A stretch of DNA of 33,123 nucleotides from DATMNI01 sp035570275 (lineage in GTDB: Bacteria > Acidobacteriota > Terriglobia > Bryobacterales > Bryobacteraceae): contig DATMNI010000240.1 of the NCBI GenBank assembly GCA_035570275.1, positions 1 to 33,123 on the forward strand, given 5' to 3'. Below are positions 26,937 through 33,123 of this stretch, in pieces. The position numbers were made by a program, and so were the translations under genes. The notes beneath the pieces were generated by a model. The model saw only the letters and a list, made by a program, of their open reading frames with translations, did no database searches and was not told the DNA's origin. Numbering within the stretch: the stretch's first letter is position 1; the number at the start of each line of letters is the position of its first letter.

Positions 26937-27502
26937 CCTCTGAAACCCGTTCAGATATGTTAACCCGCACTGGCGACTTTTGTTATGTGTTTTTTCTTAC
27001 TTTTGTAAGTTACATATGTAAACTTTTAGGGATTCCCACGAAAGTGACACAAAACCCGTTGGCGACTTGGATACGAATACAAAGCGCCCTCAACGTTGCA
27101 ATCCAACGGGAAACCTATAGACGTACTGGGACCAGTCGGCGCAGAGCGGGGACGCAGCACATCGGTATCATCGGTTTCGGCATCGAACCGCGGGATCGTC
27201 GTCGGCGTACCCCGCGCTATCCAACCTGCAACAAATCCGGCCTAACCTACCCTCGATGATGTAGCGCCGCCGAGGGCTGAGGCTGCCCGCCCCCCCAACG
27301 GTGTCACCTGCGCGCTCAGCGCTCGAAATCCCTGAAAGAAACGCGACACCGCGAAGACTCTGATAACTACTGGCAACGTCATGCTATACCCTCTCGTAAG
27401 GGCTACCTTTGCGTTACTTAGGGGACTTTCCAAGCTCCAACCCGATCGCTCATGCTGGGGGTCGCCCTGCCGGATCGACCTGCCGGATCGAAAGGATCGC
27501 CA
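26937..27502. other. Intergenic region between array end and response-regulator operon
   Basis: The first 150 bp match the upstream region of the other sigma copies (CCGTTCAGATATGTTAACCCG, TTTTGTTATGTG, TGTAAACTTTTAGGGATTC, then the conserved element at 27045). This looks like the beginning of a sixth unit whose MCO has been lost. From about 27110 on I see nothing recognisable except AAAGGATCG before the response-regulator start. Confidence 0.55.
27045..27073. promoter_or_regulatory. Conserved upstream element, copy F
   Basis: TGACACAAAACCCGTTGGCG followed by ACTTGGATA, 108 bp from the start of the 26.6-kb sigma relic and without an MCO gene on the other side. Confidence 0.55.
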
Positions 27503-29098
27503 ATGGCTGGAGAACCGATTCTCATCGTAGACGATACACCCGTCAGCTTGAACCTCAAGCGGCTGCTGCTGACCCGTGAGGGGTACGTTGTCCGAACGGC
27601 GGCACATGCCGAAGAGGCGATCGAAATGCTCGGGTCGTTCCGGCCGGACCTCATTCTGGCGGATATCCGGCTGCCCGGGATGGACGGCCTGGAAATGGCC
27701 CGGCGGATCAAAAAGAATCCCCAGACCAAAACCATCAAGGTAATCGCGCTAACCGGCATGGCCGAGAGAGGCGACCTGGAGCGGGCCGCCGCGGCCGGTT
27801 GCGACCAGCACCTCACCAGGCCGGTCGAGACCCAAGTGTTAGCGGCTCACATCCGGCAGTTGCTGGATCGCCCAGGGGCCCTGCCGGCGCAGCGCCGCCT
27901 GCCGGCTCCGGAATTGCCAGCTCCGGAACCGGCTTTCGCCGAATTGCCGGGCGGGCCCGAAGTGGAAAGCCTGCGGCGGAGTTTCCTGAACGAAGGCGCG
28001 GCGAAAACACGCCAAATGGTGGACACTCTGGGTGCCGGCTTCGACGCCGGGGTGGCGGCCCGGCTATTGCACGGGTGGATCGGCGGCGCGGGGCTTCTGG
28101 GTCATCTGGAAATCTCAAAAATAGCGCGCGGCATCGAAGAGATGCTGAGGCAGCCGCCGTTCCAGGTTAAGGAGTTGCGCGAATGTCTCGCCAATCTTCT
28201 GATGGCATTCACCTATTTGCGGGACGCCGACGAGCCTGCGGTTCCGGAGAATGTGGCCCGGGCTCTGCGCGGAAAACGCGTGGCGCTGATCGGATTCACG
28301 GCGGAATGCGCCGATTCCGTGAGCGCAACGCTGGCGCAGGTGGGCGCGCATCCGCTGCTATTCGAAGCGGGGGAAAGCCCTGGACGCCCATCGATTCGGC
28401 AGTGCGACCTGGTGATGGTCCACGTCCGGCCGGAAACTCTGGTTTGCCGATGGCTGGACGGGGCCGCGGCTCTGCCGGCCGGAATGCAACTGGTGCTGGC
28501 CGGGGAACGCCGGGACTTGCTGAGGCTGCCGGTGGCCGCACTGGCGCGCGATGCGGAACTGCTGGCCGATCCGTGGCACACCGGAGAGGTGCTGCTCAGG
28601 CTGCACATGGCTCTGAACCGCCGCACCGCAGCCCTTGCGGGTTCCTCGCCAGTAGCTCCTGCGTCGGAACCGAAGCATGACAGGCCGCTAAAGGCGCTGG
28701 TCTGTCCCACTCCAGCGCCGGAACCTGAGGTGGTCCCGCGCCCGAAGGTGGTGCTGGCCGACGATGATGCCATCGTGCTGACTGTGGTGGGCTCCACCCT
28801 GCAAAACTACGGCATGACGTGCGAGACGGCCAACAACGGCCAGGACGCGCTGCGCCTGATCCGGGAAACGCAACCGCACGTGGCGGTGCTGGACGTCAAC
28901 ATGCCGGGCCTGGATGGCTACGAAGTGCTGACGGCGGTTCGCGCGGAGAACCTGCCCGTGGCGGTAATCCTGCTGACGGCGCGGCAGCGGGAAGGCGACA
29001 TTCTTCGCGGCTTCCAGCTCGGCGCCGACGACTACCTGGTGAAGCCGTTCAATCCGCTGGAACTGATGGCGCGAATGAAGAGGCTGCGGCGCCGATGA
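27503..29098 (+). CDS. Response regulator with two receiver domains and an Hpt-like domain
   Basis: 531 residues from the ATG at 27503 (AAAGGA 7 nt upstream; an in-frame start 17 codons earlier has no ribosome site). Receiver 1 (about 5-125): ILIVDD, phospho-acceptor Asp54 in LILADIRLPG, but the conserved Lys is Arg (HLTRPVE). An Hpt-like helical domain follows (about 155-245), with His190 in LLHGWIGGAGLLGHLE. Next is a degenerate receiver-like domain (GKRVALIGFTAECADSVSAT, no acceptor Asp), about 255-370. Receiver 2 (about 408-527) is complete: VVLADDD, Asp464 in VAVLDVNMPG and Lys514 in DYLVKPF. There is no DNA-binding or enzymatic output, so it probably works in a phosphorelay or by protein contact. 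The stop overlaps the next start (ATGA), giving translational coupling. No histidine kinase is encoded here. Confidence 0.85.
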   Translation: MAGEPILIVDDTPVSLNLKRLLLTREGYVVRTAAHAEEAIEMLGSFRPDLILADIRLPGMDGLEMARRIKKNPQTKTIKVIALTGMAERGDLERAAAAGCDQHLTRPVETQVLAAHIRQLLDRPGALPAQRRLPAPELPAPEPAFAELPGGPEVESLRRSFLNEGAAKTRQMVDTLGAGFDAGVAARLLHGWIGGAGLLGHLEISKIARGIEEMLRQPPFQVKELRECLANLLMAFTYLRDADEPAVPENVARALRGKRVALIGFTAECADSVSATLAQVGAHPLLFEAGESPGRPSIRQCDLVMVHVRPETLVCRWLDGAAALPAGMQLVLAGERRDLLRLPVAALARDAELLADPWHTGEVLLRLHMALNRRTAALAGSSPVAPASEPKHDRPLKALVCPTPAPEPEVVPRPKVVLADDDAIVLTVVGSTLQNYGMTCETANNGQDALRLIRETQPHVAVLDVNMPGLDGYEVLTAVRAENLPVAVILLTARQREGDILRGFQLGADDYLVKPFNPLELMARMKRLRRR

Positions 29099-30225
29099 TT
29101 ACCACGGCGCTCAAGGTGGTGCTGGCGCTGGAAGCGGTCTGGGCGGCGGTGCTTCTGGCATTACTGGGCGTCACATTGGCGGTTTTGTCCAGAAACCGGA
29201 AGCGGCGGCTGGCAGCCCTTGCGGCCGGCTCCGCCATTCAGGAGGCGGTGGCACTCCACCTGAGCGGCAACAACGATCTGACTCAGTTACGCAGCCTGGC
29301 CAAGACGCATCCCGAAGCGGTGGAGGCTGGGGTTCTGGCTTTCCAATCCACGGTACGCGGCACCACACGCCTGGCGGAACTGGCCGTGGGTTTGGGATTG
29401 GTGGAGCGGTGGTGTGAGGCGGCCCGCTCCGGAAAGCCGGCCCAGCGCAAACGGGCCTTTTCGCGGATCGCCGCCATGGCACAGGCGGAGCCCGTTCGGC
29501 TGGCGGCACGAGATGTCCCGGTGGCAGGGCTAAACGATTCCGACGCGCAGGTACGCCTGGAGGCGGCGCGCGCCATGGTCTGCTCCGAGGACCCGCGGCA
29601 GGTGGCGCAGGTCTTCGAGGCGATGCTTAGGGATGCCCCTTTGAACCGTATGCTGCTGGCGCCGATGTTGCGGCGCTACGCGGCCGGGTTGTGCAGTACC
29701 GCGATTCCCAAGGCATTGGCAGTGCCGGGTATTGCACCACCGGATACCGGGCGCCTGTTGAACCTGCTGCGGCTGCTGGTCTCCTGGGAATGCAGCCTTC
29801 CTCTGCTGGTGGATTTGAGGCCGCTGGCGGAACACCCGGAGCCGGCGGTGCGCCTGGAGACCATGCGTCTGCTGGCACAAGTACCCACCAGCACGATCAA
29901 CCGCGACGCCATTCTGGCTGGTATGTCGGACCGGGACCCGGCGGTGGCGATGGCGGCAGTGGCGACGGTGGGGAGGCTGAAACTCCCGGACGCCGTCCCG
30001 CAAGCGGCCAGTTGTCTGAAACGGGGCGTCGAAGGCCTGGCGCAAGCCGCGGCCACCGTGCTTTTGGAAATGGGACCGGAGGGCCGGTGTGCGCTGGCCA
30101 GGTTTGCTCTGGAAGGACAGGTTGGGAATCCGGACCCCATCGCCGACCCCAGGGCCGACCCCGTTGCCTCAATGGCGGTGCCCGCGGCTTTGGAATTGGC
30201 GCGGCCAGCGGAGGTGTCCGCATGA
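29095..30225 (+). CDS. Membrane-anchored HEAT-repeat-like protein
   Basis: 376 residues from the ATG at 29095, overlapping the previous stop by 4 nt; an in-frame upstream extension would lie in a different frame of the response regulator gene. One membrane segment at about 5-30 (VVLALEAVWAAVLLALLGVT) is followed by a basic stop-transfer (SRNRKRR), which places the rest in the cytoplasm. The remainder is alpha-helical with HEAT-like repeats: LNDSDAQVRLEAARAMVCSE, AEHPEPAVRLETMRLLAQV, MSDRDPAVAMAAVATVGRLK and a terminal GLAQAAATVLLEMGPEG. HEAT proteins serve as protein-binding scaffolds. Its place between a response regulator and a glycosyltransferase suggests it links signal input to the transferase, an inference from order and coupling (ATGA with both neighbours). 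Confidence 0.75.
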   Translation: MITTALKVVLALEAVWAAVLLALLGVTLAVLSRNRKRRLAALAAGSAIQEAVALHLSGNNDLTQLRSLAKTHPEAVEAGVLAFQSTVRGTTRLAELAVGLGLVERWCEAARSGKPAQRKRAFSRIAAMAQAEPVRLAARDVPVAGLNDSDAQVRLEAARAMVCSEDPRQVAQVFEAMLRDAPLNRMLLAPMLRRYAAGLCSTAIPKALAVPGIAPPDTGRLLNLLRLLVSWECSLPLLVDLRPLAEHPEPAVRLETMRLLAQVPTSTINRDAILAGMSDRDPAVAMAAVATVGRLKLPDAVPQAASCLKRGVEGLAQAAATVLLEMGPEGRCALARFALEGQVGNPDPIADPRADPVASMAVPAALELARPAEVSA

Positions 30226-31634
30226 CGGAGCCCCTGGTGGTGAAGGTTGCCCTGCTGACTCCCAGCCTGCTCTTTCTGATTTGCCTGGGCCTTCTGGGCG
30301 CTGCCGCGGGGCGTGTGGTCCTGCTGCTGAAAGGGGCACTGGAGGCACGCCGGCAACGGGCTAACGGGACGGACGACAGTTGGGCGACGCTGTTGCGGTC
30401 GGATCTGGTGCCTGCGGTGGCCGTGATTGCGGCGCCGCCGGATGCGTCCGATGCGTCGTGCCGGTTTGTGAGGCGGCTGCTCAACCTGCATGCCGGAAAT
30501 TCCGAGATGGTGCTGGTGTTGGATGGCCCTTCGGATGCCGCGATGGAGGTCTGGAAGCGGGAGTTCCACCTGCAGCCAACTTCGCGCCTGGTGAACCCTA
30601 GGCTGGTGAACGCCGGGCTGGTGAACCCCGGGCTGGCAACCAAACCGGTAAAGGCACTCTATGTTTCGAGCGAGTCGATCCCGTTGGTGGTGGTGGAAAA
30701 GGAACCGGGTGGACGGGCGGATTGCCTGAACGCCGGCGTCAATGTGGCTAATGCGCCGGTCATCGCAACCGTGGATGCGGACGCGCAGTTCGTCGAAGAG
30801 TCGCTGTTGCGGTTGCTGCGCCCCATGCTGGCGGACCCTCAACAGACGGTGGCGGTTTGTGCGGTGGCGCCCGGTGCGTCCGAACCCGGCTGGGCGGCCC
30901 GGTTCTACCGGCTGGGATTTCTGCGGACGTGGTTGGGGCGGTGCGCCGGCCTGGCGGCTTGGAATGCTTTTCTGCCGGCGCCGGGGTGCTTCACGATGCT
31001 GAGCCGCGATGCCGTGTTGCGGGCCGGCGGATTTCAGGCGGGTCCGCTGGAAATGGCGATCCATCTGCATGCGCTGGCCCGGGCCGCGCATCAGCCCTAT
31101 CGCATCGTTTTCATTTCCGAACCGATGTCTCGCCCATCGGCGCCGAGGCAATACGGCGCGGTTCGGGAGGCGGTGGCGCGCGACCAGATGGAGGTGGGGG
31201 CGGCGCTTCACTTCCACAAGGGTTTGGTGCCAGGTTCCGGCAGTCTGGGCTGGCTCGCGATTCCGGGTCTGCTGGCGTCGCGGCTCTTGCTGCCGCTGAT
31301 TGAGACTGCCAGCCTGCTGTTGGGAGCGGCGGCAATGGCGGCGGGTTGGATCGCGCCGGCGACGTTCGCACTGCTGGTGGCGGCGCCGCTGGCCGCCGAA
31401 ACGCTGGTGTCGATGACGGCGGTTCTACTGGAGCAACTGGCGTCGGGCGCCAACGCCGAACCGCGCCAGGTGGCCACCCTGTTCTTCAGCTCCATAGCGG
31501 AGAGTCTGGGTTACCGCCAGTGGAAGAATCTTTGGATGGTGCGCGACCTGCTCCGCGGGTACCGCGCCGCCGCCCTGGGAACGAATAACGCGGGAACGAG
31601 TATCGCGGGAACAAATAACGCGGGAGCGAAATAA
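30222..31634 (+). CDS. Family 2 glycosyltransferase, membrane-bound
   Basis: 470 residues; the ATG overlaps the previous stop (ATGA). An N-terminal membrane segment at about 10-37 is followed by a GT-A domain: EKEPGGRADCLNAGVNVA (the KxGGKxxALNxG motif of processive-type GT2), the DxD pair Asp185-Asp187 in VDADAQF, and CFTMLSRDAVLRAGGF (acceptor-side motif). Two more hydrophobic stretches (about 340-400) form C-terminal membrane segments. Such enzymes add sugars from nucleotide-sugar donors to a growing polysaccharide or lipid carrier at the inner membrane. No clear QxxRW motif was found, so processivity is uncertain. Two in-frame 15-bp tandem repeats lie in the gene. Its neighbours suggest regulated exopolysaccharide production, which is inference. 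Confidence 0.85.
   Translation: MTEPLVVKVALLTPSLLFLICLGLLGAAAGRVVLLLKGALEARRQRANGTDDSWATLLRSDLVPAVAVIAAPPDASDASCRFVRRLLNLHAGNSEMVLVLDGPSDAAMEVWKREFHLQPTSRLVNPRLVNAGLVNPGLATKPVKALYVSSESIPLVVVEKEPGGRADCLNAGVNVANAPVIATVDADAQFVEESLLRLLRPMLADPQQTVAVCAVAPGASEPGWAARFYRLGFLRTWLGRCAGLAAWNAFLPAPGCFTMLSRDAVLRAGGFQAGPLEMAIHLHALARAAHQPYRIVFISEPMSRPSAPRQYGAVREAVARDQMEVGAALHFHKGLVPGSGSLGWLAIPGLLASRLLLPLIETASLLLGAAAMAAGWIAPATFALLVAAPLAAETLVSMTAVLLEQLASGANAEPRQVATLFFSSIAESLGYRQWKNLWMVRDLLRGYRAAALGTNNAGTSIAGTNNAGAK
30588..30632 (+). repeat. In-frame 15-bp tandem repeat in glycosyltransferase gene
   Basis: Three units of the type CTGGTGAACCCTAGG, encoding LVNPR-LVNAG-LVNPG in a loop before the donor-site motif. 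The multiple of three keeps the frame, so copy number can change without loss of the protein. Confidence 0.8.
31578..31622 (+). repeat. In-frame 15-bp tandem repeat at glycosyltransferase C-terminus
   Basis: Three units GGAACGAATAACGCG, GGAACGAGTATCGCG and GGAACAAATAACGCG encode GTNNA-GTSIA-GTNNA just before the stop, giving a low-complexity tail. Confidence 0.8.
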
Positions 31635-31637
31635 CCC

Positions 31638-32543
31638 ATGACGATAATCAAGCGGCAGCACTTGCGGGAACCGGTGGATTTTGAGCTGGTGGTCTATTGG
31701 GAATTCGGTGAAGGGCAGGTAGGCTCGTGCCATCCCCAGGCGCGGGACCTCTCGGACGGCGGAATGCGCCTGCGGAGCCCGATTCGGATTGCGCCCGGGA
31801 TGCACGTTTTTCTGGACGTGGCGCGGCCCGGGTTTCCGCTGGAAGGCGCGATCCGCTACTGCGTGCCCGACGGCGGAGAATTCCGCATCGGTGTGGAATT
31901 TTCCACTGGGGCCGGGCAGTCCACTGGGGCCGGGCAGTCCACCGGAGCCGGGCAATCCACTGACGCGCCGTCGGACATCGACTATTACGAAGTGTTCCAA
32001 CTGAGCCCGAAGGCCGATTTGGAGACGATTCACCGGGTATACCGGCTGATGGCGGCGCGCTACCATCCGGATAATCTGGAGAGTGGCGACCACGAGAAGT
32101 TCCTGCTGCTTTCGGATGCCTACCAGGTTCTGACCGACCCCGAACGCCGCCGCCGGTACGATGCGATGCGGGGCGAGCGAAAGCAGCCACAGCCGTTGCC
32201 GCTGTTTCAAGCCAAAGCATTCGTGGACGACAAGGAAGGCGAAGCCAACCGCCGGCTGGGCGTGCTTTGCCTGCTCTATGCGCAGCGGCGGCGGGATACG
32301 GGCCATCCCAATATCTCGCTGCTGGTAATGGAAGAGACGATGGGGATTCCGCGGGAGCACCTGGAGTTCACGTTGTGGTATCTGAAGCAGAAACGGTACG
32401 TGGAGACGACCGATGGCGCCGATTGCAGCCTGACCGTGGATGGGGTGGACTTCGTCGAGGAGCACGCACCCGCACAGACGATTCTGACGAAGTTGCTGCA
32501 CACGGCGGGGCCGGCCAGCCCGGGGCCGGTTCCGGTGCCGTAG
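31638..32543 (+). CDS. PilZ domain fused to a J domain (DnaJ-like)
   Basis: 301 residues, starting 3 nt after the glycosyltransferase stop. The PilZ domain occupies about 1-88, with RQHLR (Arg6, Arg10: RxxxR) and DLSDGGM (D/NxSxxG), the two c-di-GMP-binding motifs. A repeat linker (STGAGQ three times, about 89-106) leads to a J domain at about 113-178 (DYYEVFQLSPKADLETIHRV, HPD at 143-145, LTDPERRRRYDAM). The last 110 residues are an unfamiliar, mostly helical domain ending in a winged-helix-like part (LLVMEETMGIPREHLEFTLW). It could couple c-di-GMP sensing to Hsp70 (DnaK) recruitment, for example at the adjacent glycosyltransferase. Both domains keep their key residues; the fusion's role is inference. 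Confidence 0.85.
   Translation: MTIIKRQHLREPVDFELVVYWEFGEGQVGSCHPQARDLSDGGMRLRSPIRIAPGMHVFLDVARPGFPLEGAIRYCVPDGGEFRIGVEFSTGAGQSTGAGQSTGAGQSTDAPSDIDYYEVFQLSPKADLETIHRVYRLMAARYHPDNLESGDHEKFLLLSDAYQVLTDPERRRRYDAMRGERKQPQPLPLFQAKAFVDDKEGEANRRLGVLCLLYAQRRRDTGHPNISLLVMEETMGIPREHLEFTLWYLKQKRYVETTDGADCSLTVDGVDFVEEHAPAQTILTKLLHTAGPASPGPVPVP
31902..31955 (+). repeat. In-frame 18-bp tandem repeat forming the PilZ-J linker
   Basis: Three units of the type TCCACTGGGGCCGGGCAG, two of them identical, encoding STGAGQ. The linker length between the c-di-GMP-sensing and J domains could vary by slippage. Confidence 0.85.
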
Positions 32544-32664
32544 GGGAGCGCCCACCCAGCCGGGGTACCAAGGCCACGATGCGGAGCCTGCCTCGCGGGG
32601 CGGCCAGCCCCAAGCTAAACCGCATCAGGGCGTTCCCTTACGCTCGGGTATTCCCGTTGCCACC

Positions 32665-32741
32665 AGACTTAAGTATTCTCTCCGCGAAGGCAGTAGACTT
32701 AAGGAGAGGCACGTTAACACATGATACGCGTTAACATATGA
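32665..32741 (+). promoter_or_regulatory. Repeat-bearing leader of the Nramp gene
   Basis: AGACTTAAG occurs at 32665-32673 and 32695-32703, and GTTAACACATG / GTTAACATATG at 32713-32723 and 32730-32740, the second reaching the Nramp start codon. The sites could be operators for a metal-responsive repressor. A six-codon open frame (32721-32741) overlaps the Nramp start as ATGA, but its ribosome site is 14 nt away. Confidence 0.4.
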
Positions 32742-33123
32742 AACCGGACGGGCCAGCCCGGGCCCGCTCGTTAAGCGATGTGAATGCCTCCGTCGGCACC
32801 ACGCACGCATCTGTCTGGCGGCGGCTGCTGGCATTCGCCGGACCTGCCTACCTGGTCAGCGTTGGCTACATGGATCCCGGCAATTGGGCCACCGACCTGG
32901 AAGGCGGCTCGAAGTTCGGCTATCAGCTTCTCTGGGTGCTGGTAATGTCGAACGGGATAGCCATCCTCTTCCAAACTCTGAGCGCGCGGCTGGGCGTGGT
33001 GGCGGGGCGGGACTTGGCACAGGCCTGCCGGGAAGCGTACCCTCGCCCCATCAGCCTGGCACTCTGGGTCTTGTGCGAAATCGGCATTGCCGCTTGCGAT
33101 CTCGCCGAAGTGCTGGGCGCGGC
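32738..33123 (+). CDS. Nramp-family divalent metal transporter, N-terminal part
   Basis: The frame is open from the ATG at 32738 to the right edge, giving about 128 residues. A hydrophilic N-terminus of about 30 residues precedes AFAGPAYLVSVGYMDPGNWA, where DPGN is the metal-binding TM1 motif of Nramp (MntH) transporters; EGGSKFGYQLLWVLVMSNGI (TM2), the QTLSARLGVVAGRDLAQ loop and LWVLCEIGIAACDLAEVLG (TM3) follow as in the family. These proton-coupled importers carry Mn(II), Fe(II) or related ions across the inner membrane. It is separated from the PilZ-J gene by about 195 bp with a short GC-rich hairpin (GGGGC/GCCCC at 32597-32611), so it is probably a separate transcription unit. Confidence 0.9.
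   Translation, partial: MKPDGPARARSLSDVNASVGTTHASVWRRLLAFAGPAYLVSVGYMDPGNWATDLEGGSKFGYQLLWVLVMSNGIAILFQTLSARLGVVAGRDLAQACREAYPRPISLALWVLCEIGIAACDLAEVLGA

Noticed and set aside
27373..27392. Possible sigma-54 promoter (TGGCAACGTCATGCT) before the response regulator
   Set aside because: The spacing between GG and GC is one base short of the required ten, and the surrounding bases fit poorly.
32721..32741. Six-codon leader peptide overlapping the Nramp start
   Set aside because: The AGGAG is about 14 nt from its ATG, too far for efficient initiation, so it is recorded only as a detail of the leader.

Overview
The window looks like a chromosomal segment of a GC-rich soil bacterium, most likely an Acidobacterium of the Bryobacterales / 'Candidatus Solibacter' kind. 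The basis is an Oar-like TonB-dependent receptor with an N-terminal carboxypeptidase-regulatory domain, dispersed palindromic repeats with an AACCGCT...AGCGGTT frame, heavy paralogy and the codon use. This assignment is inference; there is no rRNA or marker gene here. I see no tRNA, rRNA, CRISPR array, transposase or phage gene.

Layout. (1) 1-1.7 kb, minus strand: the N-terminal part of a secreted subtilisin-like protease running off the left edge, then a nucleotidyltransferase-like gene and a small partner gene that overlap. (2) 1.8-6.9 kb, minus strand: an ECF sigma factor, an overlapping membrane-anchored coiled-coil protein that is a probable anti-sigma factor, and a large TonB-dependent receptor. 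(3) 7.0-26.9 kb, plus strand: the centrepiece, five tandem paralogous units. Each is built on a Tat-exported multicopper oxidase (MCO), usually followed by a gene fusing a SCO1-type copper/thioredoxin-fold domain to cytochrome c. In unit 2 the second gene has decayed to a relic. Two degenerate sigma-factor relics (22.2-22.4 and 26.6-26.9 kb) sit upstream of unit 5 and at the far end. With the intact sigma gene at 6.4-6.9 kb they suggest an ancestral unit of 'sigma (divergent) - shared intergenic region - MCO - SCO/cyt c', amplified to at least six copies and then eroded. (4) 27.5-32.5 kb, plus strand: a tight four-gene operon of a REC-Hpt-REC response regulator, a membrane-anchored HEAT-like protein, a family 2 glycosyltransferase and a PilZ-J-domain fusion. 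(5) 32.7 kb to the right edge: the start of an Nramp-type divalent metal transporter.

How the parts may work together. The sigma/anti-sigma/receptor operon is divergent from MCO unit 1 and shares its intergenic region. That region holds an element (TGACACAAAAC plus about 15 bp) that recurs upstream of every MCO unit and of both sigma relics, so common regulation is a reasonable hypothesis. The MCOs keep all four copper-binding motifs. The SCO/cyt c partner keeps the CxxxC and His of SCO1 and the CxxCH and Met of cytochrome c, so it could load copper or pass electrons in the periplasm. The oxidised substrate cannot be read from sequence. Units fall into two subtypes: A (units 1 and 4) and B (units 2, 3 and 5). 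MCO and SCO subtypes match within each complete unit, so the pair was copied together.

The array also records its own history: a 135-bp MITE-like insertion with its empty site preserved in the paralogous junction, a hairpin kept between MCO and SCO genes but replaced by a different palindromic repeat in unit 4, and short in-frame tandem repeats in the downstream operon.
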